From contig CM034240.1 of assembly GCA_019916065.1 (NCBI GenBank), positions 40,388,561 through 40,452,560 of the forward strand: a stretch of 64,000 bases of DNA, given 5' to 3'. The DNA is from Vitellaria paradoxa. Taxonomy: Eukaryota; Streptophyta; Magnoliopsida; Ericales; Sapotaceae. Positions 24,500 to 36,093 of the stretch are shown here, one piece after another (position 1 is the stretch's first letter; each line of letters begins with the position of its first letter). Below the pieces are notes generated by a model. That model worked only from the letters and a program-made list of their open reading frames with translations, did no database searches and had not been told where the DNA came from. The position numbers were made by a program, and so were the translations under genes.

Positions 24500-25627
24500 A
24501 TGGGGATATTATTATTCCTCAAAAACTTTTTTCACTCCTTGCAACTTTTCTTTTCTACAAAATTACAAAACTGGCCTTATAATTAATGGATGATAATTAA
24601 TGTAAAACATATTTAATATCATAATTACCCCCATTTTCTATTTATTATTACAAAACTAACATCCTCTAATTTTTACTACTTTATAAAATTCTTTATTTTT
24701 TATTAATTTACATGTTAAATTAAAAATCTATTATTAATTATAATTTCATGAAGTTGTGTGAGAGAGTTTTTTTAATTATTTTTTTAATTAGCTTTGTAAA
24801 TACATCTTTTAAATTTATTTTATCACAAATCAAAGAAAAAATAAACAATTATTATTTTTTAATTGATACAAAGCAAAGCTTCATAATTGTTGAACAATTC
24901 ATACACACGTAAAAATAAATGAGATAAAAGTAAATCAAATTCAAATTCAAATCCTAACATTCATCCCCAATACCACACACCATTAAATAAAAAAAAAATG
25001 GCACTGCTCAAAACAATTTAACAATTTTAACAAAACCTTTTATAAATTACCAAGAAAAAAAAAAACACACTACACAAAAGAATTGTAAAAAAAAATCTTA
25101 ATGGGGAAAAAATTCCTAATATTATAATAGCATATACACCAACAAAATAAAAAAATAAAAAATATTATATACAATTTGTTCTATGTTTCACTGCAAAAAA
25201 ATCAATCACATGAAAGGAAAAAATTAAAAGAAGTTAATAGTTATTCTATTATTTGAGAGATTCAATAATTTATAATAATATGAAACTTGCTCCATATTGC
25301 TTGTGAAAAAAAAAATTTAATCATGTTCGAAAACCTCACTTCAACAAAATCAATCTTTTATGGTATTTCGTTTAAGGTTTAATGAACCAAAGATAGATAT
25401 ATATGAATGAGTATACATGAGACTATGATAGATGTAATTGCAGAAAAATGAAAAGTGGGGGATGTTAGTTTTATAATAACAAATAAAGAGGGAGAGTAAG
25501 TGGTATTTGAAGTGTTTTGCATTAATTGTTATCCATTAATTACAAGGCTAATTTTGTAATTTTATAAAGGAAAAAAAATTGTAAGGAGTAGGGAAAACTT
25601 TTGAAGAAGTGCTAATAACCTCACCCT
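24500..25627. mobile_element. Mutator-like foldback element with ~165-bp inverted repeats
   Basis: The first ~165 bp (including TACAAAATTACAAAACTGGC and TTACAAAACTAACATCC) reappear inverted at the right end, about 25455-25627. The flanks ATTTATTGG (24491-24499) and ATTTATTTG (25628-25636) match at 8 of 9 positions. Long inverted repeats plus a 9-bp duplication are typical of Mutator-like elements. The 1,128-bp body has no transposase, so it is non-autonomous. Confidence 0.75.
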
Positions 25628-27976
25628 ATTTATTTGATAGCACTTATCAGTTTCAATGATACAATATTTATATGTACACACACATATATAAGGGTAAATT
25701 ACACATAGACCTCCTAAAATTTTGAGTAATTATACATTGATCCTCTCAACATTTGAAATTTAGAAATACCTCTTATTTTGAAATGTTGTTAACCTAACCC
25801 CTTTTGTTAACTTTGTTAAAATATTTATTGCAAAAATAATTTTACCCTCAATTTAATTAAATTAATTATAAATAAAATAACTATAATTATATGTATACTG
25901 TAATATATATATATATATATTAGAAAAATACACGTGCATTGCATGTGTATGTTTATTCTTTTATATATTTAAATTTAAAAAATAAGCTAATAATAAAAAA
26001 TAAAAATATTATTTTAAAAAATAAAACCTATATTAAAATCTTTGTATTTTTTTTCATATTGAGTGCCTTGGTGAAGAGCTCAATGCCAAAAAATGATATA
26101 GTTTAATTGTTTGGTATTGAGATCTATTCTTATAAATTTATTATTCGATGTAGGCATATATATATATATATATATATATTGGTATGTATATATTTATAAT
26201 TATGTAAAATTAAAAATTAATGAAGGTGTTGAAAATTGATTATAAAATATAGAAGATTTTATGTTGGGAGTTAGAGTAATATTATTTCAAAAAATTGAGT
26301 GATTGATATGCTAAGAATAATTTTTAATAGATATAAACAAAAAGTAAGGGTGGAATTGAAAGATAATGGACCAAAAAAATCTATTAAAATCCTAAAGAAT
26401 CATATTCAAAATATGCGAAGGATAAATTTAGTAGATGTAAGATTACATACGCATAGCACAAACATTTAAATATATTATATGTCATATTATATATTTATTT
26501 TAATTTTTAATAAAAATTTATATTAATAATCATTTAAGAAAAATAAGCTAAAAAATAAACACATAAATAATAAAATAATTTCAACATAAAATAATATCAT
26601 CTAATAAAAATAAAAATAATATCTTATTAATAAAAAAGTTAACAAATTGAAATATGAAATTTTGTGATGCTTTGACAATTTTGTTATTATTATTGTATAA
26701 TAATATTTTCACATTAAACAAAAAATAAAATAAATTTTAAAAAATTTTACTTGATATATTAAAATAAACAAATTAAAAAATAATCTTAAAAAAAAAGGAT
26801 TCCGTTGGAATTTAATATACAAAAATTTACACTTTAACAATAACAAAAAAATATAAAAAAATCTAAAAAATTATATAAACAATCATATTAAAGAATTAAA
26901 ATAAAACTAAAAAAAATATTTTACCTTATATTTTTGAATGAACAAATTGAGCAAGATAATAAAGAATAAACTTTTCTTGAAATCTGATAGATAAAAGAAT
27001 TAAAATTTTATTAGTAATAAAAAATATAATGAAATTTAAAAACCTAATATTAACTGTCATATTAAAAAATAGAATAACATCTAAAAAAGTCAGATCTAAT
27101 ATATTTTAATGAACGAATTAAAAAATAAGTTAAAAAATAAAAGTATAAACAAAAAATAATTTTTATATTAAGGAATATCATCTAATCAAAATAAATATAG
27201 CAAATTCATTTGCATTCTCGATTGCCCAAAAAATTAACAAACAATATTATACTCTACGCACTCCCTCCCTCTCAACCAACCATGTTAATTATAAATAAAT
27301 GCCATCGTAGTAAAATTTTGACAAATTTTTTTCAAATTTGAATGCTATTTTATATATATTTTTTAAGCTTGTTATGTGTATTAAAGTTTCATGTAAATTT
27401 GTATTATATTTTAAATAAAATTATACTATCTAATCCAATACATTTTGAATATTTGATAATTTGAACTCGTGGCTCATTAAAAATTCATATATTGAAGCTT
27501 AAAATATATAACAGTTTGCTTTTTTGATAACATATTTTAATATCAAAAAATATTTTATTTATATTTTTTGTTTATTTGTATCAGTTTTGTTTCTGTTTTT
27601 TTTTTTTTTAATTGTCTTTTTTCCCAACATCAAAATAAAAAACACATTTAAAAGTGTAATTTTGTTTACTGTAATTAAATTTATCTAAAGAAATATTTAT
27701 CCAATACATTTTTTTAAATATTTTATAATTTATTTATTATAATAATAGTTAATGTTAATAAGGTACATAAATGAAGTACGAGAGTTAGGAATTAATTACC
27801 ATTGAATAAAATTTAGTTTAATTCAATAAAATATTTCAATAAAAATATATATTTTAATAAAACATATTTCAATATTAACAATATATTGAATTAGTCCCCA
27901 TGATCAAAAGAAGCCAAACGTTAGTAATATATTAAAATTTAAGTCCCTATCGATGAATAGATGAATCATAAAAAAA

Positions 27977-27999
27977 TAATAATAATAATAATAATAATT
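27977..27999. repeat. (AAT)n microsatellite
   Basis: A pure AAT trinucleotide run. Confidence 0.9.
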
Positions 28000-28216
28000 A
28001 TATTAGAAGAATTAAAACAAAACAAAAAGAAAATGTATCACTTGTGATCATGCCCAACCACTAGGTAGGCTCCAAAAGATAAGCATACTCACCAACACCT
28101 AATTCAAACAAAAATCGAAAATAAACCCATTAATGAAAATCCAAAACCTAGAAAGAAATATCTAAAAAAATATAAACAGAAAAATTCCAAAGAAAAAGAG
28201 ATAGAAAATAATCACC

Positions 28217-28229
28217 GGCTCTAATGCCA
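28217..28229 (-). other. Minus-strand Copia-like primer-binding-site relic
   Basis: On the minus strand this reads TGGCATTAGAGCC, two changes from the initiator-tRNA primer site TGGTATCAGAGCC that follows the 5' LTR of Copia elements. If real, a degenerate LTR would lie at about 28230-28560. No matching second LTR was found. Confidence 0.35.
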
Positions 28230-29032
28230 AAAGCAAAAATAATTCCTAATTAAGTGAAAATAAGAAAAAAATACCTATATATATTTTTGATTGAAACACT
28301 CTTAAAATGCCTATATGTATGAATAAATGAACTAATTGAGCATATACCAAACTTTCGATCACGAGTTGAATCTACCTAACAATTAATTGTACCACTCAGA
28401 ATGAGTCGACCTTGGAGAGCAACTCATTAGATGGAAAATTGGGAATAACAGAGACAAAAAAGAAGTTGGGATATTTTTTTCTTTATTCTTAATGATATAG
28501 CCAATAAACCCAAACTAATTCATCATAAATAATTCTAGGGGAGTTGGGTTATAGAATTGAATTAGAATTCAGTTAAACTGAAAAAAAAAAAAAAAAAAAG
28601 ATAATGCACCATCATAAAAAATTCTTGTGTAATTAGAATGTAAAGTTAGATTAGAATTAAAATAATGAAGGGATAGACTTATGTTAAATTGAAAAATACA
28701 TGGATAAAGTAGTCAAAAAATATTTTTCAAATATTAGAACGTTTTTATAATAGTATAGATATGCGGAAGGGTGTATATTTTTCACATTTTAAAAAAAATC
28801 TCTAAAAGAACCGGTGTGAATGGCCTTTAAACACGAAAGTAATGTTGCTTACATCGCCCTTTCCCAAATCGGGAATAGGTGCTCCTACCCCCTTTATATG
28901 TATAATATATGCGTGTGTGTATGTGCATAACTGCATATGCATGTGCATATAAAGGTGTGAGCTTGTAACCGAGTTGAGTTGAGCTGCGTTTTCCATGTTT
29001 GCATATGTTTTCATTGTTTAAAACCCTCCATA

Positions 29033-29126
29033 TTGTATAAATTACCCTTAACCAAATTCAAAATTTGCAACTCAACCTTCTCACATTTTAAGAGTCCTTT
29101 CTCCCAATATTACGTATTGAAGGGAG
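29033..29126 (+). promoter_or_regulatory. Core promoter candidate of MATE gene A
   Basis: TATAAAT at 29036-29042 lies 85 bp before the ATG, a spacing that fits a short 5' UTR. Position and sequence are the only support. Confidence 0.3.
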
Positions 29127-29797
29127 ATGGATCAAGAACAGTTCACCCCTCTTCTTGAATCCCATCTACTTCCAAATTATAATGAGAATGGTGTTGGGTT
29201 TGGAAGAGAATCAACCAATGTAACAGAGACAATTGCAGAGCTGAAGAAGCAAGTGCAGTTAGCAGGACCTCTTGTTGTTGTTAGTCTGTTGCAGTACAGT
29301 TTACAGATGATCTCAGTCATGTTTGTGGGTCATCTTGGGGAGCTCTCTCTCTCTAGTGCTTCTATGGCTACTTCCTTTGCTGGTGTCACTGGTTTCAGCT
29401 TTATGGTGAGAACTTGTTCTTGGTTCATACATATATATATGTTTGTATATGTATTATGTGCCCCATTTTCTCACATTTTCCTCTTGCCTAATGGTTCAAC
29501 ACCTTTACCAATAACATTGAAGATGTCAATTGACATGAATGTGGATTTTTTGACACATATTGGTTTTGCACTAGTCTTGGCAAACACCAATGTTGGCATC
29601 ATCCCTGCCATCACAACAGATGGGAAGCATGGTCTGAACTATAATACTATTTGTCACATATCTTAAGGAGAATTTATCAAAAAAAATAATTAGTTATTAG
29701 CAGAATCGAATCTTAGATATTCATTGTCTTTGATTTTTGTTATACCTCTCTTTTTTTAAGAATGTAATGATTCCCTAAATTTGTTTTAACATTGGAC

Positions 29798-29858
29798 AAA
29801 GGAAATTTCTTCTTCATTTTTTTTTTTTTTTTTTTGATAGTGAAAGGAAATTTCTTCT
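29798..29858 (-). mobile_element. Very short A-tailed insertion with 16-bp target duplication
   Basis: AAAGGAAATTTCTTCT at 29798-29813 is exactly repeated at 29843-29858. The 29-bp insert between them is mostly T, so on the minus strand it reads CACTATC plus a poly(A) tail. This is an extremely 5'-truncated retroposon; the CTATC-A(n) end resembles the SINE at 56222-56308. Confidence 0.75.
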
Positions 29859-29992
29859 GAAACCACAGTTTGAAGGCAAATTTAAGAAACACGGCCTTCA
29901 ATGGGAGTATGAACTGACTGAAATTATGTTTGGGAAACACGTCTTCTGATTACATATGGATTCCTGGGCTACAAGTAAAAATATCCAATGCA

Positions 29993-30335
29993 AAGGTTGC
30001 AGTGAAAAAATGAAGAGTGGAGATTTGTTTGCACTTTAATCTAATGGTTCTAATTTATTTTAATTAAAATTATTTTATTTTATTCTAATTTGTTCGCACG
30101 GTAGGGGCTGCAGTGAAAAAATAAATAGTAGAGATTTGTTTGCACTTTAATAACACATGACTTTTGACATTCCACATTAATTGTACTCCAATCAGATTTT
30201 TAAAATTTTTATTTTTATTTTGAAAATAATTTTAATTAAAATAAATTAGAACCATTTGATTAAATGTAAACAAATCTTCACCCTTCATTTTTCACTACAG
30301 TCCCTGTAGTAAATTTTTTCACTGCAACCTCAGGA
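29993..30335. mobile_element. Foldback MITE, GCAGTGAAAAA family (copy 2)
   Basis: Left GGTTGCAGTGAAAAAATGAA and right TTTTTTCACTGCAACC are inverted. The arms continue through AGATTTGTTTGCACTTTAAT and GGTTCTAATTTATTTTAA. A second GGGGCTGCAGTGAAAAAAT sits inside, suggesting a partial duplication or nested copy. Inside MATE A intron 1. Confidence 0.7.
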
Positions 30336-31606
30336 ACCCTATACATATTCCCTGAAAATATTATAATCCTCATCTGGGTAGTTTTTGAAGTTGAAACATA
30401 AATTTAAGGTTAAAATTATATTTGTCATTTTTAGGTTCTTGTAAAAATTATTTCGACAATCAATGTTAAAAGATTTTGATTTATTAAATGAACTTTCATG
30501 AGAATTTTAAAGGTAAAAAAATTTTCACTCATAAATTCTACAATTTTTTTAAACTTATAATTTATCCTAATTATTTTTATTTATTATATAAGTAAAATTG
30601 TCCATTTTAATAATTTGACTTAGACCCAAAAAAGTATGGGACGACCTGATACAGGGAACATTCGGTCAAAGGTCTAGCTTCTCGGTAATACCATAGAGGC
30701 TTCTAGTTTGTGGAGGTGAGGACATACTCTGCAACAAATATAGCATTGGATGCTTCAAATAAGAGCCTCCATAAATAATACACTCTTATAAATTTTGATG
30801 TGATGTTTTTATTTAGTTTGGGAAGTAAAATTTCTCTCCTCTAAAAATTATCCCCCTTCTTAATCTTAGAAGAAGGTGTATTATTTTTGAAGAGGGTTTG
30901 AGCTCTCCAAAAATTATCCTCCCTTATATGGATTAAATTGGACCATTATGCCCATTCTCATCCCATTTCTTACCTACAAAATGTATTTTATATTAGAAAT
31001 AAATTCTTTTTTTTCTAATGAAAAAATGTATTAAAAGTTATATTAATAAAAATAAAAAAATATATTTTTTTTCCAAATAGAGGGTTGTGTGATTAAAAAA
31101 TATATTTTTTTTCAAATAGGAAGTGATGTGATTTTAAGATAATAATATAATTAATTTGTCTAAAATTAATTTGTATTAGTTGGTTTTCACATTATATAAT
31201 TTACATAAATATATAATTAAGTTTGGGTAATCAAGTTTAATTTAATGGGTAACCAAGTTTTGGGACACCACAAGGGCAAAAGAGTCATTTGACTGTTTTT
31301 TCCATCATTCACCTCCTTTTATTTATAAAACATCCAACTCAAGTTAAAAGTTATCCCCCTCCATAAATATCATATCAATGTGAGCCAATCCTCTAAAAAT
31401 AATATCCATTCTTATCTTATATCCCCTATAAAATTTATCCCCCCAAAATTTTAGTACCATCCAATCGGGGGGTTAATTCTTTTTTCCAACTAAATAATCA
31501 ACAGATTTCTACTTGGAAAACCAAATAGTCGTCCGTCTTTCGTAATCAATCTTTTATTTGAACAGCCTTTCATTTCAATTTTCAACAAGGGAGTATTTCT
31601 TACGCC

Positions 31607-31866
31607 TTGCAAGGCTGCCGTGAAAAAATGCATTGCAAATTAAGGGTCTAAATTTGATTATATTTAATTTAAAAGTTTTGATTTAATTTATTTAAAATTA
31701 TTCTAAAATAAAAATAAAAATAAAAATTAAAAAATCTAATTGAAATATCATTAATACAAAATGTAAAAAGTCACATATTATTATTAAGGTGTAAATAAAT
31801 TTAGACCTTTCATTTTTTCAATTGTAGTTTCCACAATAAACTTTTTACTCTACTGCAGCCCTGTGG
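31607..31866. mobile_element. Foldback MITE, GCAGTGAAAAA family (copy 3)
   Basis: The left end CAAGGCTGCCGTGAAAAAAT pairs with the right end TACTGCAGCCCTG. The internal AAAAATCTAATTGAAATATC and GTAAAAAGTCACATATTATT blocks match copies 2 and 4. Inside MATE A intron 1. Confidence 0.65.
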
Positions 31867-31939
31867 AACCTAATTCTTACTCTTTCTAGTACTTCGTTAA
31901 AATAAATATAAATATCAGATATTTGATATATAAAAGAGT

Positions 31940-32222
31940 TCCAAGAGGCTGCAATGAAAAGAATATCTAATGAAAAAATTTACTGTAGAGGTTGTAGTGA
32001 AAAATGAAAGGTTAAGATTTATTTGTATTTAATTTAATGGTTCCAATTTAGTGTAATTAAAATTATTTTTAAAATAAAAATAAAAAATTTAAAAATTTGA
32101 TTGAAACACAATCAATACAGAATGTCAAAGGTTACATATTATTAAATTGTAAATAAATCTCTGTCTTTCATTTTTCTACTGTAATTCCTGCAACGGATTT
32201 TTTCACTATAGTCCTTGGAACC
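31940..32222. mobile_element. Foldback MITE, GCAGTGAAAAA family (copy 4)
   Basis: The ends TTCCAAGAGGCTGCAATGAA and TTCACTATAGTCCTTGGAAC are imperfect inverted repeats. It lies only about 75 bp from copy 3 in the same intron. Confidence 0.65.
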
Positions 32223-33067
32223 CTATATAAGATTGCATGTTTGTACACACATCTTTTTATGATTTATATTGAATGAAGATTTAATAAGACTATTTAATTT
32301 TATGGTCACTAGAGAGTCTACCTGGTAGTTAATTTCAAGATATGTGCAATCTGGCTCGGATAGTCTCAATATTTAAGAAAAAAAAAATTAACAAGACTCC
32401 TTCAATGGCTTAATAGATTGAATTTGGTGTATATGCAATGTGTATATATATTTACTATATATCTTATTGAAATGTAAAATATAAAAATTTTAACTGGATG
32501 CACGGTAGAGATATTTGCTCTTTACATATATATACACTTATCAAAAACTTTATTTTGATTAGCTAGGAATGGGTAGTGCACTAGAAACATTATGTGGACA
32601 AGCGTATGGAGCCAAACAGTATCACATGCTTGGAATACACATGCAGAGAGCATTGCTCATTCTCATCCTGATGGGCATCCCCATTGCACTTCTCTGGTCA
32701 TTCACGGGCCAAATTTTCATCATCTGTGGACAAGATTTAGAAATTTCAACTAGAGCAGGGATATACGCCTGGTGGTTGATACCGAGTATTTTCCCCTATG
32801 GCATTCTTCAATGCCAACTCAGATTTTTACAGACTCAAAGCAAAATATCACCATTGATGGCAAGCACTGCAATTTCGAGTTTAGTCCATGTCCTCATGTG
32901 TTGGACATTGGTTTTTGGCTTCGGACTTGGCAGCAAAGGGGCTGCCCTCTCCTCTGCTCTCTCTTATTGGACCAACGTGTTGATATTAGCAGTTTATATC
33001 AAGTTTTTGCCTGCCTGTGAGAATACTTGGACAGGGTTCTCTAAGGAGGGACTGAAGGATCTCACTG

Positions 33068-33257
33068 TGTTTCTTTCATTAGCCATTCCTTCAGCTTTCA
33101 TGGTCTGGTGAGTCCCTGAATCTTCCTACACAGAACGTGTAATTTTCACTATTCACACACTCTGTTTCTTTCATTAGCCATTCCTTCAGCTCTTATGGTC
33201 TGGTGAGTCTCTGAATCTTCCTACACAGAACGTGTAATTTTCTTTATTCACAATAAT
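33068..33257 (+). repeat. 95-bp tandem duplication spanning the exon 2 donor of MATE A
   Basis: The unit starting TGTTTCTTTCATTAGCCATT at 33068 repeats at 33163. It contains the last ~40 bp of exon 2, the donor GTGAGT and the first intron bases up to CAGAACGTGTAATTTTC. The second unit has slight changes (TCTTATGG for TTTCATGG). It therefore offers a second identical splice donor at 33203. Confidence 0.92.
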
Positions 33258-33514
33258 AATGTAATTGCATCTGGGATGTGAATCAGCTTGGAGTTTTGGT
33301 CGTACGAGTTCTTGGTCCTCAGTGTCTGGCCTTCTTCCTAATCCAAAGCTAGAATCATCGATGATGTCTGTCAGGTTTGCACGCGTTTCTTAATTTGTAT
33401 GCTCAGTATTTTTGTGTAATCGCAAGTACATTGGGTTTAAGACAACAAAAGTTACTGTAATCTGGTATTTACAGAACCCCAAAATGAAGAATGAAGTCGT
33501 ATTCATGTAATTTA

Positions 33515-33833
33515 GGTGTCATTTAGTATACTTGTTTTGAACTAATTTTTTCATTTTACAATTTAAAAAATAAATAAAATAGTTCAAAATACATTTGGTC
33601 ACTTGTGTTTTTAAAATTTATTTTAAAAAATAAAAAATGAATTTACATATAAAATGTAAAATAACAAAAAGTCGTTTTAAAACTTTTGAACACAAAACAA
33701 GAAATACCTCAAAACACTGAAAACAGAAAATGTTAAATCAGCTACGTTTTCTATTTTTCTTATTTCGAGATTTTCAAAACATGAGACACAAAAAATAGAA
33801 AACGAAAAATAAAAATACAAACCAAATGGTACA
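33515..33833. mobile_element. MITE of the GGYGTCATTTGG family (copy 2)
   Basis: It starts GGTGTCATTTAGTATAC and ends CAAATGGTACA. The left flank is TTA and the right flank TCA, a decayed 3-bp duplication. It sits in MATE A intron 3. About 319 bp, non-coding. Confidence 0.7.
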
Positions 33834-34128
33834 TCAAAGAATCAGCATTTTTTTGGCCAGAAATCAATTTGTTCCCATAGTCATTTTCTGATTTCCTATG
33901 CAACTACGCCATTTTCTCTGAGAGGAATTTAGCTTTCCCCAAAATATTTGTTTCCATTTTTTTCTTGCTGATAACCACTGACTTGGATATATACAAATTT
34001 TCTCAGCCTCAATGTATCTTCAGTGGTCTACAGAATCCCTTTCGGTTTTGGCAGTGCAGTAAGGTAACCAATGCAAAGTCTTGACAACATATAATTAGGC
34101 ACACCATACTCATGCATTCTGATAAATC

Positions 34129-34130
<2 letters not shown>

Positions 34131-34164
<34 letters not shown>
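34131..34164. repeat. (CT)n microsatellite forming the pyrimidine tract before exon 5 of MATE A
   Basis: About 34 bp of CT lie 10 bp before the exon 5 acceptor (AG at 34172-34173). Copies B and C do not have it. It may act as the polypyrimidine tract. Confidence 0.85.
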
Positions 34165-34168
<4 letters not shown>

Positions 34169-35458
34169 CAAAGCACCAGAGTATCAAATGAACTAGGGGC
34201 AGGAAAACCACGCGCAGCAAGGCTTGCTGTGCGGGTTGTGATATTCTTAGCTGTTACAGAGGGCCTGTTGGTGGGATTACTTTCAGTTGCAGCTCGAAAT
34301 GTGTGGGGATACATGTATACCAACGAGCACGAAGTGGTGAAATATTTTGCGTCTATAATGCCTGTGCTTGCTACATCTAACTTCATGGACGGAATTCAGG
34401 GTGTACTTTCAGGTTAGGCACAGACAGTTCTGTGGTGCATCTAATACATATAGAAAATGATAGTCTAGTACAACTAGAATGACATAAAAATGGCAATTTT
34501 ATGATTCGAAAGTACTGTGATGCGTTCACCTGTCATTCCAATAGATGTTTCTGATTATATCTTCTGATCATATAGCATTACCACTACCATTCTTGATAAG
34601 CCAAAATGCAAGTGGTTCTTATGAATGTAACACAAAAAGAACTGTTTAACAAGCCTGTTTTGCTCTGTGTCGAACATATATATATATATATATGCATGTA
34701 TGCAATGCAAGTCTTGGAATCTTAACATCGTTTGAAACCTATGGGATTGGAAAAGGAACTGCAAGAGGATGTGGGTGGCAGAAGACGGGCGCATTTGTGA
34801 ACCTTGGAGCTTATTACTTTGTGGGACTTCCTTGTGCAATTGTCTTGACGTTTGTCTTTCACTTTGGAGGAAAGGTATTTAAGAATCAGAGCCCTCTTTC
34901 TTAAAACTGATGTATTGTGGATTTTGTGTTACTTAAGCTCCCTCTCTGTAGGGACTTTGGATGGGAATCATCAGTGGGAGTAGTCTGCAAGCATTACTGC
35001 TTTTAGCGATCGCTACGCGCACTGATTGGGAGCGCGAAGTAATCTATAATCCTCATTTTTAAGTCTAGACACAGTTTTTTAATTATGTCGAGAGGTGTTG
35101 ATTCGTTCTTCCTTTTATCAGGCGATGAAGGCCAGGGACAGGGTTTATGCCTCCTGCATTCGAAGAGACACGGTTTTGTGAACAATGTGCACAAGGAGGG
35201 CTTAAAATGTTCTGTAACTTCAAATGCCAAAGGGGGAAGCACTGAGAAGCAGCTTGATTTGTAACACTTGATAATCGAAGGGGGAACCTATCAAATGGGC
35301 ATTTGTGATTGTCAATATATCCTGAAGCATCTCTCTCCATGGTTATTTTCTTGCTTCCCCTCTTGAAAATACATGCTCAGATGGCCTTATGAATGTCCAT
35401 TTTCTTAGGGAATAGGGAGTTTTATTGCTCTGCTTGCTGCGTCACTTGTGCGTTCGTG

Positions 35459-35463
35459 CGTGC

Positions 35464-35505
<42 letters not shown>

Positions 35506-35506
35506 A
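35459..35506. repeat. Compound (GT)n(GA)n microsatellite
   Basis: A GTGCGTGTGT run passes directly into GAGAGA, about 280 bp after the MATE A stop. A (GA)n run also follows the MATE C stop. Confidence 0.9.
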
Positions 35507-36093
35507 ACTATGGGCTGAGTCCAATTTTGGATTTTAAATATTAAAATGGCACGATTCAAGGGAAAAGGACTACCCTCGTCATGCATTGCATTTCAAGTTT
35601 TGGATTTTAAATCTTCTAAGCTTTGTTTGGTTTGGGCAGAAGATAAAGGGAAAGGGGAGAAAAAGTGAAGAGAAAATAAGGTAAATTTATTTTGTCTTCC
35701 TTTTTCCCTTCTCCTCCGCTCAAACCATACAGAGGATGACATTATTGATCTGGTTTGGGTTAATTTACTTTATACCCCTTGTATTAAAGGTGAAAAGTAC
35801 TAACACTTTGCTAACTCTTTTTTTCTTTTTTTTTTTTTTAAGATAAACACCATGTAAACTTTAAAAATCTACTTTATATCATTTGCATTTAATACTAAAA
35901 TGAAGTCATAAACGGTATTAATTGCGAAAAGGAAAAAATATTCATTGATAGTTAATAGATTCAATTTCGAAAATATGAATTATAAGAGATATAAATACAT
36001 TTTCCCAAGTTATAAAGAGACAAAACAGTTATCATTGACTGATTTTTAATGTTTTCACTTTATTTTATAGTGCAAAAATTGAAAAATTAATAA

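Larger units (their letters stand above)
7822..29126. other. 21-kb gene-free spacer rich in transposon relics
   Basis: No open reading frame here looks like a conserved protein. The elements I could delimit are listed separately: TRIM-like relic, MITEs, solo LTR, Mutator-like foldback element, tandem repeats and a minus-strand Copia primer-site relic. The remainder (most of 9.8-11.6, 12-13.3, 15.2-18.6, 25.7-28 kb) is AT-rich, with many (TA)n runs, and shows nothing I can name. About 7822-8500 probably includes the 3' UTR of the PIRL gene. Confidence 0.7.
29406..32562 (+). other. Intron 1 of MATE A, filled with repeats
   Basis: The 3.16-kb intron carries three foldback MITEs of one family and a tiny poly(T) retro-insertion. 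The rest is AT-rich sequence with no coding. The open frame that runs on past the exon 1 donor to 29666 is intron read-through. Confidence 0.8.
29127..35181 (+). pseudogene. MATE/DETOXIFICATION transporter, copy A, frameshifted in exon 3
   Basis: Eight exons: 29127-29405, 32563-33107, 33287-33374, 34007-34063, 34174-34412, 34756-34874, 34952-35038 and 35122-35181, all with GT-AG introns. It encodes a plant DTX-type MATE antiporter, a 12-helix H+-coupled exporter of organic compounds in the plasma or vacuolar membrane. Family landmarks are [11 protein letters not shown] after the first exon, [19 protein letters not shown] in exon 5 and [19 protein letters not shown] in exon 6. Exon 3 is 88 bp, while B and C have 87: an extra G at 33322 (CTCAGTGTCTGG against CTCATGTCTGG) puts a TAA eight codons past the Glu of its YEF motif. 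Otherwise it would be 490 aa. A 95-bp tandem duplication covers the exon 2 donor. All other exons are open, so the damage is recent or is a consensus error; if the base is wrong this is a functional gene. Confidence 0.88.

Noticed and set aside
29406..29666. Open frame continuing past MATE A exon 1
   Set aside because: It begins at the conserved GT donor after GFSFM and has no similarity to the family; B and C splice at the same place.
32772..33020. Second + strand frame overlapping MATE A exon 2
   Set aside because: Off-frame shadow of the MATE exon, which has family motifs in the other frame.
33108..33202. Rescue of MATE A by the second donor: 95 extra bases plus the 1-base insertion sum to a multiple of three
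   Set aside because: The extended exon meets TGA immediately (TGG TGA) after the first donor, so the frame is not rescued.
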